A stretch of 64,000 bases of DNA. Source: Halobellus sp. Atlit-31R (GTDB taxonomy: Archaea > Halobacteriota > Halobacteria > Halobacteriales > Haloferacaceae). Below, in pieces: positions 8,894 through 16,471 of the stretch. Position numbers and translations under genes: made by a program. The stretch spans positions 345,370-409,369 of the forward strand of contig QPLR01000004.1 of the NCBI GenBank assembly GCA_003665935.1, written 5' to 3'. How positions within the stretch are numbered: the stretch's first letter is position 1; each line of letters starts with the position of its first letter. Below the pieces are notes generated by a model. That model ran no database searches, was not told where the DNA came from, and saw only the letters and a program-made list of their open reading frames with translations.

Positions 8894-10045
8894 TCACCAC
8901 TCCGCGACGCTGCCGTCCTCGTGTCGCCAGACCGGGTTGTGCCAGTCTACCTCGTCGGCGAGTTCGCGGACGCGCCGCTCGTCGATGTCGATGCCGAGAC
9001 CGGGATCGGTCGGCAGCTCGACGTAGCCGTCGCGGTACTCGAAGACGGAGGGGTCCGCGAGGTAGTCGAGGACGTCGCTCTGTTCGTTGTAGTGGATGTC
9101 GAGGCTCTGCTCTTGGATGAGCACGTTCGGCGAGCAGGCGTCGACCTGCACGCAGGCCGCGAGCGCGATCGGGCCCAGCGGACAGTGCGGGGCCATCGCC
9201 ACGTCGTAGGCCTCGGCCATCCCGACGATCTTCTTCACCTCGGTGATGCCGCCGGCGTGGGAGAGGTCCGGCTGGATGACGTCGACTGCGCCGCTCTCGA
9301 AGACCTCCTTGAAGTCCCAGCGGGAGTACATCCGCTCGCCCGTCGCGATGGGCGTCGTCGTGTGTGCCGCCAGCTCCGGGAGGCAGTCGTTGTGTTCGGG
9401 CAGGACGGGCTCTTCGATGAACATCGGCTCGTACGGTTCCAGCGCCTTCGCGAGGCGCTTCGCCATCGACTTCGAGACGCGGCCGTGGAAGTCGACGCCG
9501 ATGTCGACCTCGGGACCGACCGTCTCGCGGACGGTGGCGAGTCGTTCGCGCGCGGCGTCGATCGCGCCGGGCGTGTCGATCCGGCGGAGTTCGGCCGTCG
9601 CGTTCATCTTGAGCGCGCTGAACCCCTCGTCGACTTTCTCCTGAGCGGCCTGAGCGACGCCTTCCGGGCGGTCGCCGCCGACCCATTGGTAGACGCGCAC
9701 GCGGTTGCGAGCGCGGCCGCCGAGGAGGTCGTAGACGGATGCGCCGAACTGCTTGCCCTTGAGGTCCCACAGCGCCTGGTCGATCCCCGCGATGGCCGAC
9801 ATGAGAACCGGGCCGCCGCGGTAGAAGCCGCCGCGGTACATCGTCTGCCAGTGGTCTTCGATCGGGTCGGGGTCCTCGCCGAGCAGATACGTGTCGAGCA
9901 GTTCTTCGACCGCTGCTTCGACCGTGCGAGAGCGCCCCTCGACGACGGGCTCGCCCCAGCCGACGCGGCCGTCGCTGGTCTCCACGCGGAGGAAGAGCCA
10001 CCGCGGCGGGACCTGATAGAGCTCGTAATCGACGATGCGCGTCAT
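8894..10045 (-). CDS. dgoD: D-galactonate dehydratase (enolase superfamily)
   Basis: 383 residues that follow the bacterial DgoD sequence closely from end to end (PPRWLFLRVET, GFYRGGPVLMSAIAGIDQAL, QPDLSHAGGITE, NPVWRHEDGSVAEW). Metal and catalytic residues are recognisable: DFHG (about 183-186), FIEEPV (about 208), ATGERM (about 234) and APHCPLGP (about 284). It dehydrates D-galactonate to 2-keto-3-deoxy-galactonate. Start ATG 10045 overlaps the ATPase stop by ATGA. The function fixes the meaning of the whole operon as galactose catabolism. Confidence 0.95.
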   Translation of the reverse strand: MTRIVDYELYQVPPRWLFLRVETSDGRVGWGEPVVEGRSRTVEAAVEELLDTYLLGEDPDPIEDHWQTMYRGGFYRGGPVLMSAIAGIDQALWDLKGKQFGASVYDLLGGRARNRVRVYQWVGGDRPEGVAQAAQEKVDEGFSALKMNATAELRRIDTPGAIDAARERLATVRETVGPEVDIGVDFHGRVSKSMAKRLAKALEPYEPMFIEEPVLPEHNDCLPELAAHTTTPIATGERMYSRWDFKEVFESGAVDVIQPDLSHAGGITEVKKIVGMAEAYDVAMAPHCPLGPIALAACVQVDACSPNVLIQEQSLDIHYNEQSDVLDYLADPSVFEYRDGYVELPTDPGLGIDIDERRVRELADEVDWHNPVWRHEDGSVAEW

Positions 10046-11202
10046 TCGACGGCCTCCTCGAGCGGTTCCGCCGCGTCGTCGGCGTCGGACGTCGTGTCGG
10101 GACCGCGGTCGGGCAGTTCCCCCTCGCGTTTCGTCTTCAGCGCGTCGCCGGTCTCGGGATCGAAGAGATACAGCGCCGCCTCGTCGAAGCCGAACGCGAC
10201 CGTCTCGTCCGGCTGGGGTCGCTTCGTCGGATCGATGCGGGCGGTGATCTCGCGGTCGCCGAGCGTGGCGTAGAGGAAGTTCTCGTTGCCCATCGGTTCG
10301 AGCACGTTCGCGACCATCTCGATGCCCTCGTCGACGAGGGTGATGTCCTCGGGGCGGATCCCGGCTCGGACCGTGTCGAGCCCCTCGACCGGGGCGGGGT
10401 CCGAGAGCCGGTAGGTGAACGCCCCCGGACCGTCGAGGCGCGCGCCGTCGACGGTCGCGTCCAAGACGTTGATGCTGGGCGAGCCGATGAAGTCGGCGAC
10501 GAACTCGTTGACCGGCGAGCGGTACACCTCTTCGGCGGTGCCGACCTGCTGGAGTCGCCCGTCGTTCATCACGGCGATCCGGTCGCCCATAGCCATCGCC
10601 TCGGTCTGGTCGTGCGTCACGTACACCGTCGTCACGTCGAGGTCGTGCTGCAGCGTCTGGAGCTCCGTCCGCATCTGCGAGCGGAGCTTCGCGTCCAGAT
10701 TCGAGAGCGGCTCGTCCATCAGGAACGCCGCCGGGTCGCGGACGATCGCACGGCCGAGTGCGACCCGCTGCTGTTGCCCGCCCGACAGCTCTTTCGGCTT
10801 GTCGTCGAGCAGGTCCTCGATGCCGAGCATCGCGGCGACGTCCTCGACCTGCTGTTCGATCGCGGCCGCGGACTGCTTCGTCGAGAGCTTGAGTCCGAAG
10901 CCGATGTTGTCGCGGACGTCCATGTGCGGGTAGAGCGCGTAGTTCTGGAAGACCATCGCCACGTCGCGCTCGCGAGCCCGGAAGTCAGTCACGTCGCGGT
11001 CGCCGAAGCGAATCGTGCCGCTCGTGACGTCTTCGAGCCCGGCGATGCACCGGAGCGTGGTCGTCTTGCCACAGCCGGACGGGCCGACCAACACGAGGAA
11101 CTCGCCGTCTTCGATCTCCAGGTCGACGTCTTCGACCGCGACGACGGCTTCCTCGCCGGAGCCGAACTCCTTTCGTACCGTATCTAGTGTGATTCCTGAC
11201 AT
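10042..11202 (-). CDS. Sugar ABC transporter ATP-binding protein (MalK/UgpC type)
   Basis: 386 residues. Walker A GPSGCGKTTTL (about 38-48), signature LSGGQQQRVALGRA, Walker B AFLMDEPLSNLDA, H-loop VTHDQTEAMAMGDR, then a C-terminal TOBE/OB region (ITLVDEGIEMVANVLEPMG) typical of carbohydrate CUT1 ATPases. It energises the two permeases encoded just upstream. A stretch of acidic residues at the C-terminus (about 365-386) is haloarchaeal decoration. The gene starts 3 bases after the MalG-like permease ends and overlaps dgoD. Confidence 0.95.
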   Translation of the reverse strand: MSGITLDTVRKEFGSGEEAVVAVEDVDLEIEDGEFLVLVGPSGCGKTTTLRCIAGLEDVTSGTIRFGDRDVTDFRARERDVAMVFQNYALYPHMDVRDNIGFGLKLSTKQSAAAIEQQVEDVAAMLGIEDLLDDKPKELSGGQQQRVALGRAIVRDPAAFLMDEPLSNLDAKLRSQMRTELQTLQHDLDVTTVYVTHDQTEAMAMGDRIAVMNDGRLQQVGTAEEVYRSPVNEFVADFIGSPSINVLDATVDGARLDGPGAFTYRLSDPAPVEGLDTVRAGIRPEDITLVDEGIEMVANVLEPMGNENFLYATLGDREITARIDPTKRPQPDETVAFGFDEAALYLFDPETGDALKTKREGELPDRGPDTTSDADDAAEPLEEAVE

Positions 11203-11205
11203 AAA

Positions 11206-12138
11206 TTACTCCTTGACAGATCCTGCGAGAATCCCGCTGACGAACTGCTTCTGTAGGAACAGGAACAGGATGAAGATCGGGATGATCGACAGCGTTGCGG
11301 CCACCATAATCTGGTCGTAGTAGACGCGCTGTGCGCCGACGAGCTGATTGATCGCGACCGGGATAGTGTACTTGCCCTGATCCAGGATGACGAGCGGGAA
11401 CAGAAAGAGGTTCCACTGGAACAGAAAGAGAATGATCGAAAGCGCCGCCAGCGACGACTTCATCGTCGGCAGCGCGATCTTGTAGAACAGCTGGAACTCG
11501 GTCGCGCCGTCCATCCGCGCCGATTCGAGCAGCGCGTCCGGGATCGACCGCATATTCTGACGCATCAGGAAGATCCCCAGCGGGTTCGCCGCCCACGGGA
11601 GGATGATCGCCCAGTAGTTGTTCGTCAGCCCGAGTTGGCTCATCAGCAGGAACAGCGGGATGACGAGCAGCTGGATCGGCAGGATCAGCGTCGCCAGGAT
11701 GGCGTAGAAGATCGGCTTCTTGAACCGGAACTCGTACTTCGCGAACGCGAAGCCGGCCATCGAACAGAGCAGCAGCGACAGGAGCGTGTACACGCCCGCG
11801 ACGAAGATACTGCTCTCGATCGCGCCCATGTTCCAGAGGTTCCAGAAGTCGTAGGCGATGTAGAACGGCCCGAGGTCGATGTAGTGTGTCATCTCGCCGA
11901 CGTGGCCGACGAACTGTACGTTCTCCCGAGCCTGCAACGACTGGAAGTTCGCGAAGAAGCTCTCGCCCGGCGCGAGTCGCGGCGACGTCGACGAGAGGAA
12001 CTGCGACTCCCGCAGCGTCGACGCCACGAAGATCCAGTACAGCGGCACGAGCGTCAAGATCGCACCGAGGAGGATGAACGCGTACGTGAGGAACTGCCAG
12101 ACCGCCTCGCGGCGGGTCTCTTCACGCATCGCTCTCAC
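11206..12138 (-). CDS. Sugar ABC transporter permease (MalG type)
   Basis: 310-residue inner-membrane permease with about six helices and the cytoplasmic EAA loop (LLESARMDGATEFQLF, near residue 205) that docks onto the ATPase. It belongs to the CUT1 MalG/LacG group. An external loop after the first helix (SSTSPRLAPGES onward) is longer than the minimal form, as usual for this group. It overlaps the MalF-like gene by 17 bases and precedes the ATPase by 3 bases. Confidence 0.93.
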   Translation of the reverse strand: MRAMREETRREAVWQFLTYAFILLGAILTLVPLYWIFVASTLRESQFLSSTSPRLAPGESFFANFQSLQARENVQFVGHVGEMTHYIDLGPFYIAYDFWNLWNMGAIESSIFVAGVYTLLSLLLCSMAGFAFAKYEFRFKKPIFYAILATLILPIQLLVIPLFLLMSQLGLTNNYWAIILPWAANPLGIFLMRQNMRSIPDALLESARMDGATEFQLFYKIALPTMKSSLAALSIILFLFQWNLFLFPLVILDQGKYTIPVAINQLVGAQRVYYDQIMVAATLSIIPIFILFLFLQKQFVSGILAGSVKE

Positions 12139-13135
12139 CTCCGACGTTGAGCTGGATCGCCGAGAGCACGCTCACCACGCCGATGAGGACGTAGGTGAGT
12201 GCGCTCGCGTAGCCGAGCCGGAAGTCGATGAACGCCGTCTGGTAGATGTACTGGACGATGGTGATCGTCGAGTCAAGCGGCGCGCCGCCGCCGTTGATGA
12301 TGACGGGTTCGCTGAACAGTTTGAACGTCCCGATCGTCGAGGTGACGAAGACGAAGAGCAGGACGGGCCGCAGCTGCGGAACGGTGACGTACCGGAACTT
12401 CTGGATCCGGCCCGCGCCGTCGATCTCGGCGGCCTCGTAGAGCTGCTGAGGGATGTTCTGGAGCCCCGCGAGCAGGATGATCATATTGTAGCCGGTCCAG
12501 CGCCACGTGACCGCACCGACGATCGTCATCCGCGACCAGAACGAACTGGTCAGCCACGGTATCGCCGGGAGACCGATCGACGTGAGGACGTAGTTGATCA
12601 GGCCCGCGTCCTGCATCATCAGCAGGAACACAGTCGAGTACGCGACGAGGTTCGCCGACACCGGCAGCGCGAGCACGGTCCGGAAGACGCCGCGGAGACG
12701 CACGAACGAGGCGTCGAGCGCGACGGCGAAGAGCAGCGCGAGCGCGACCATCAGCGGGACCTGGACGACGAGGATGAACGTCGTATTGAAAAGCGCCTGG
12801 TGGAACAGCGTATCGGAGAACATCGCGAGGTAGTTCTCCAGCCCGACGAACTGGAGATCCGCGATGCTGGTCAGCCGGTAGCTGAAGAACCCGGTGTCGA
12901 TCCACAGGAGCGTGTCGTTGCCGACCCCCTCGAACCGGAAAAAGGAGAGGTAGAAGGTGTAGACGATCGGGAACGCGAGGAAGATGCCGAACAGCAGAAA
13001 CGCCGGCAACAGAAAGAGATACCCGACGATCCCCTCCCCCGGCGTCGGCAGTCGCTCACCGACCGACTGGCGGGCGTACCGCACGCGGTCGCGGAGCGAG
13101 GCATCCGCGCCCGGTTGGGCGTCGCGAGTAGCCAT
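12122..13135 (-). CDS. Sugar ABC transporter permease (MalF/UgpA type)
   Basis: 337 residues with six predicted helices, the first at GYLFLLPAFLLFGIFLAF. The EAA loop reads YEAAEIDGAGRIQKF, near residue 240. Together with the downstream MalG-like protein it forms the channel of a CUT1 carbohydrate importer. It begins 8 bases after the binding-protein gene and overlaps the next permease. Specificity for galactosides (lactose/melibiose-like) is inferred from the operon only. Confidence 0.93.
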   Translation of the reverse strand: MATRDAQPGADASLRDRVRYARQSVGERLPTPGEGIVGYLFLLPAFLLFGIFLAFPIVYTFYLSFFRFEGVGNDTLLWIDTGFFSYRLTSIADLQFVGLENYLAMFSDTLFHQALFNTTFILVVQVPLMVALALLFAVALDASFVRLRGVFRTVLALPVSANLVAYSTVFLLMMQDAGLINYVLTSIGLPAIPWLTSSFWSRMTIVGAVTWRWTGYNMIILLAGLQNIPQQLYEAAEIDGAGRIQKFRYVTVPQLRPVLLFVFVTSTIGTFKLFSEPVIINGGGAPLDSTITIVQYIYQTAFIDFRLGYASALTYVLIGVVSVLSAIQLNVGGESDA

Positions 13136-13143
13136 CAGTCTCG

Positions 13144-14520
13144 TCAGGCGAGGTCGCGGCCGGTTCGGTCGGCCACTTGCGTTGCGGCCGCGTCGACGGC
13201 CTCCTTGGGCGTCTTGTCGCCGGCCATCATATCACGGAAGTGCGTGTTGATCGCCTTCGTGACTTCGGGCGTGTCGATGGTGTAGCGGTACGGTTCGATG
13301 TTCGGGGCGATCTCGGCGAACATCCGACCCGCGGCCTGGCCGTCGAGGAACGCGTGCGGGTCGTCGAAGGCCTCGGACTCGTAGGTCGTTTCCAGCGCCG
13401 GGAACAGCCCGTACTCGCGGTACATCGTGAGCTGGCTCTCCTCGCGTCCGAGGGCGTAGGCCATATAGTCCCACGCGCGCTTGGCCTTCTCTTCTGAGAC
13501 CTGCGCGGGAATCGTGAGGTTCGAGCCGCCCCAGTTGGTGGCGCGCGAGCCGCCGGATTCGACCGCCGGCGGCTTGAAGACGCCCCAGTTACCGGAGGTG
13601 TCGCCGAGCTCGGCCTTCAGGGTCCCTTCCATCCAGGCACCGGCGGTGAGGCTCGCCGTCGTGCCGTCGCCGAACGCGGTGAACCACGAGGACGACCAGG
13701 AGGCGAGATCGTTGGCGACGCCCGAGTCGCGGATGCGCTTGAGGATGCGCGCGACCTGCAGGCTCTTGTCGGAGGCGACGTTGACCGCGCCGTTCTGCGT
13801 GAACGGCTGGCCGCCGATCTGTCGGAACATCATCCGCCAGAGGCCGTCGTAGTCGTTCGACGGGAGGTTCAGCAGGTACTGGTCGTCGGGGAGTTTCTTC
13901 CCCTCCTCGATGTACTGGTCCCACGTCTCGACGCCCTCGACGTCGATGCCGTACTCGTCCATCACGTCGCGGCGGTAGAACGTCCCGACCGGGCCGATGT
14001 CCCACGGGAGCGCGTACGTGCCGCCGTCCTTCTCGAGTGGACCCCACTTGCCGGAGACGAAGTCGCCCTTGATGCCCGCGTCCTGCAGCCACGAGGAGAT
14101 GTCGCGCAGACCGCCCGTGTCGACCCACGAGGCGGCGTCGACGCTCTCCATCATCGAGGCCGCCGGCGCACCGGAGCCCGACAGCAGCGTCGACTTGAAC
14201 TTGTCTTTCAGGTCAGAGCGCCCGATCTGGTTGATCGAGACGTCGCCGCCGTTGGCCTCCTCGTACGGCTCGTCGAGGAGGTTCAGCGCCTTCGCCGCGA
14301 CGTCCCAGCCCCACACTTCGGCGGACTGCGCCATCGCCGACCCGGCGGGCGTCGCCGTCGACCCGCTCGCGTCCGTGCTTCCACCGCTCGTCGGCGTTGC
14401 CGTCGAAGACGACGACGGATCGCCCGTCCCGACGCAGCCGGCCAGGCCCGCCAGTCCCGCGAGTCCAGCACCTTTCAGAACGTTGCGACGACCGACTGAT
14501 CTTCTGTCATCATTTGACAT
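13144..14520 (-). CDS. Sugar ABC transporter substrate-binding lipoprotein
   Basis: 458 residues from ATG 14520. The N-terminus has twin arginines (RRSVGRRNVLKG), a hydrophobic stretch and lipobox LAGLAGC, so it is a Tat-exported, lipid-anchored binding protein. A Ser/Thr-rich linker follows, then a family-1 extracellular solute-binding domain. An in-frame ATG at 14541 is possible but would precede the transcription start implied by the TATA box at 14554-14561, so the shorter start is preferred. It heads the eight-gene galactoside operon. Confidence 0.92.
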   Translation of the reverse strand: MSNDDRRSVGRRNVLKGAGLAGLAGLAGCVGTGDPSSSSTATPTSGGSTDASGSTATPAGSAMAQSAEVWGWDVAAKALNLLDEPYEEANGGDVSINQIGRSDLKDKFKSTLLSGSGAPAASMMESVDAASWVDTGGLRDISSWLQDAGIKGDFVSGKWGPLEKDGGTYALPWDIGPVGTFYRRDVMDEYGIDVEGVETWDQYIEEGKKLPDDQYLLNLPSNDYDGLWRMMFRQIGGQPFTQNGAVNVASDKSLQVARILKRIRDSGVANDLASWSSSWFTAFGDGTTASLTAGAWMEGTLKAELGDTSGNWGVFKPPAVESGGSRATNWGGSNLTIPAQVSEEKAKRAWDYMAYALGREESQLTMYREYGLFPALETTYESEAFDDPHAFLDGQAAGRMFAEIAPNIEPYRYTIDTPEVTKAINTHFRDMMAGDKTPKEAVDAAATQVADRTGRDLA

Positions 14521-14553
14521 ACTGAGTCTCGTTTCGTACATAGGAAATTATGT

Positions 14554-14561
14554 ACTTAAAT
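14554..14561 (-). promoter_or_regulatory. TATA box of the galactoside operon
   Basis: On the minus strand the sequence reads ATTTAAGT, about 27 bases before an expected start of transcription near 14531, giving a leader of roughly 10 bases before ATG 14520. An inverted repeat (GTACATA, 6-base spacer, TATGTAC; 14536-14555) abuts it downstream. A perfect 12-base palindrome ACAGTTAACTGT (14569-14580) lies just upstream. Both are candidate regulator sites. Confidence 0.55.
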
Positions 14562-14568
14562 CTTTGGA

Positions 14569-14580
14569 ACAGTTAACTGT
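14569..14580. promoter_or_regulatory. Perfect palindrome, candidate operator
   Basis: ACAGTTAACTGT is a perfect 12-base palindrome immediately upstream of the TATA box of the binding-protein operon. Its half-site ACAGT also occurs in the TAAACAGTAT motifs near the iclR and aldolase promoters. The position relative to TATA suits an activator or repressor; binding is inferred. Confidence 0.4.
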
Positions 14581-14750
14581 GAAACCGGTTTAGGGACCTT
14601 CTAATGGCGTTTTTGAGGGATATAACGACACTATTCATATACTCGCCGTTCAGCGATGCCGAACAGTGTGGCGGCCGCAGTGGGGGCCGATTTCGGTCGG
14701 ATAGACCGCCCTGGAGCGGGAAAACGCAAAAACTGCCGGTCGCAGAAACT

Positions 14751-14807
14751 TTCATCATCTATCACTAGTACGGCGATTTTGTTTTTCATCAGTAAACAGT
14801 ATTTAAG
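14751..14807 (+). promoter_or_regulatory. iclR promoter with two TTCATCA-type sites
   Basis: TATTTAAG at 14800-14807 is a TATA box about 27 bases before GTG 14832, predicting a leaderless transcript. Overlapping it on the upstream side is TTCATCAGTAAACAGTAT (14785-14802), and a looser copy beginning TTCATCATC lies at 14751. A third copy precedes the aldolase gene at 15602. Because one copy covers the TATA box, autorepression of iclR is plausible. Confidence 0.5.
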
Positions 14808-14831
14808 TGGTTCCGGATCTGAGACGGTACT

Positions 14832-15587
14832 GTGACCGAGTATCCTGTCGGCGCGACCCACACGACGGCCCGGATCGTGAGCGCGCTCGCCGGCGGACGG
14901 GAGGCGGGCGTGACCGAACTCGCCAGAGAGCTGGACGTCTCGAAGGCGTCGGTGCACAACCACCTCGTCACGCTGGAACGGTTGGGCGTCGTCCTATCGG
15001 CCGACGGCCGGTATCGGCTCGGACTCCGACTGCTCGATCTCGGAATGGGCGTCAGAGACGGGCTGGACGTCTACCAGACGGCGCGCCCGGAAGTGCGGGG
15101 ACTGGCCGAGTCGACCGGCGAGTCGACGGCGCTCGTGGTCGCCGAGCACGGCGACGCTGTCCACGCCACCGTCGAGGACGCCGACCGCAACGACCGACGG
15201 CTCCGAGTCGGGAGTCGGGTGCCGCTCCACGCGACCGCTGCGGGGAAGCTAATCCTCGCGTACCGATCGCGGGACGACGTCGACGCGTACGTCGAGACGC
15301 ACGGCCTGAACAGACTCACGGATCGCACGATCCAGTCCCCGTCGGCACTCCGCGACGAGCTGCGGTCGATCGCCGACCGCGGCCTGGCGTTCGATCGCGG
15401 CGAGATCTGGGAGGACATGCGCTCCGTCGCGGCACCGATTCGACGCGAAGTGCGCGGTGAGGCGCTCGCCGGTGCGCTGGCAGTTCTGGGACCCGCCGAA
15501 CGACTGTCCGGAAAACGGCTCGAAGAGGATCTCCCCGGCCTCGTACTCAGCGCGGCGAAGCGGATCGAACTCGACCTCGCGGACTGA
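14832..15587 (+). CDS. IclR-family transcriptional regulator of galactoside use
   Basis: 251 residues. N-terminal winged HTH (VTELARELDVSKASVHNHL, about residues 26-44) and a C-terminal IclR effector domain (SVAAPIRREVRGEALAG region). It is divergent from the uptake/hydrolysis operon and followed by the KDPGal aldolase, so control of both is inferred; the effector may be galactose or a pathway intermediate. GTG 14832 fits a leaderless mRNA from the TATA box at 14800. Confidence 0.9.
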   Translation: MTEYPVGATHTTARIVSALAGGREAGVTELARELDVSKASVHNHLVTLERLGVVLSADGRYRLGLRLLDLGMGVRDGLDVYQTARPEVRGLAESTGESTALVVAEHGDAVHATVEDADRNDRRLRVGSRVPLHATAAGKLILAYRSRDDVDAYVETHGLNRLTDRTIQSPSALRDELRSIADRGLAFDRGEIWEDMRSVAAPIRREVRGEALAGALAVLGPAERLSGKRLEEDLPGLVLSAAKRIELDLAD

Positions 15588-15601
15588 GGGCGGCACCGTT
15601 G

Positions 15602-15696
15602 TTCATCATCACTAAACAGTATCCTCTCTGTATTTTGCGTTTACTAATAATTAACAAGGTGCGGCTGCCGTGCGCCGTTCGTCGGACGATTTATTG
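15602..15696 (+). promoter_or_regulatory. Aldolase promoter and candidate IclR site
   Basis: TTCATCATCACTAAACAGTA (15602-15621) nearly repeats the site over the iclR TATA box. TTTATTG at 15690-15696 is a TATA box centred 26 bases before ATG 15719, again predicting leaderless transcription. The intervening segment is AT-rich without further obvious structure. Confidence 0.5.
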
Positions 15697-15718
15697 ATTC
15701 GAGTGGACAGTGGCGTGT

Positions 15719-16369
15719 ATGAGCCGACACTCCGACCTCGCGCGCGTACTCGACACCGGCATCGTGGGAATCCTCCGGGGCGTGCCCGCGGAGAAGACGA
15801 CCGCAGTCGTGGAGGCGCTCGTCGACGGCGGCGTCGACGTCGTCGAAGTCACCGCCGACACCGACGGCGCGCTCGAAAACATCGCCCGCGTACGCGACGC
15901 GTTCGACCCCTCGGAAGTGCTCGTCGGCGCGGGGACCGTGCTGGACGCCGAGACGGCGGGCGCGGCCCTCCGCGCAGGGGCGGAGTTCGTCGTGACGCCG
16001 AGTTTCGACGCCGGCGTCGTCGACACCTGTAACCGCTACGGGGCCGTCGTCGCGCCGGGCGTGATGACGCCGACGGAGGCCGTCGAGGCCTACGAGGCGG
16101 GCGCGGACCTGCTGAAGGTCTTCCCGGCGTCGACGCTCGGACCCGAACACATCAGCAGTCTCAAGGGACCGCTGACGCAGCTGCCGCTCCTCCCGACCGG
16201 CGGCGTCTCACTCGACAACGTGGGAGAGTTCGTCGCCGCCGGGGCCGACGGCGTCGGCGTCGGCAGTTCCCTCGTCGATTCGGACGCGGTCGCCGCAGAG
16301 GAGTACGACGTTCTGACCGAGCGCGCCGCGTCGTTCCGCGAGGCGATCGAGGCCGCACGGGAGGAGTGA
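15719..16369 (+). CDS. 2-dehydro-3-deoxy-6-phosphogalactonate (KDPG/KHG-type) aldolase
   Basis: 216-residue class I aldolase of the KDPG/KHG family. Landmarks are GIVGILRGVPAEKT, the Glu in VVEVTADT, GAGTVLDAE, TPSFD, the Schiff-base Lys in DLLKVFPASTLG (about residue 137) and the phosphate-binding LPTGGVSLDNV. It cleaves KDPGal (or KDPG) to pyruvate and glyceraldehyde 3-phosphate and completes the pathway begun by DgoD once a kinase has acted. GTG 15710 is in frame, but ATG 15719 fits the TATA spacing. A tandem repeat begins over its stop codon. Confidence 0.92.
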   Translation: MSRHSDLARVLDTGIVGILRGVPAEKTTAVVEALVDGGVDVVEVTADTDGALENIARVRDAFDPSEVLVGAGTVLDAETAGAALRAGAEFVVTPSFDAGVVDTCNRYGAVVAPGVMTPTEAVEAYEAGADLLKVFPASTLGPEHISSLKGPLTQLPLLPTGGVSLDNVGEFVAAGADGVGVGSSLVDSDAVAAEEYDVLTERAASFREAIEAAREE

Positions 16370-16460
16370 CGCGCGAGCGGTGGGGCGGCCGCCCGGAAAG
16401 AGTGACGTGCGAGCGGTGGGGCGGCCGCCCGGAAAGAGTGGCGCGCGAGCGGTGGGGCGG
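16364..16460. repeat. 36-base tandem repeat, about 2.7 copies, over a stop codon
   Basis: Units start at 16364, 16400 and 16436 (last one partial). Each reads gagtgacgcgcgagcggtgg followed by ggcggccgcccggaaa with 1-2 changes. The first unit contains the TGA of the aldolase gene. There are no spacers, so it is not CRISPR. Confidence 0.9.
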
Positions 16461-16471
16461 AGACCCTCCCG

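Noticed and set aside
16364..16460. CRISPR-like direct repeats
   Set aside because: Units are directly adjacent with no unique spacers and no cas genes are nearby; the same applies to the arrays at 17990, 30010, 34037 and 54638.
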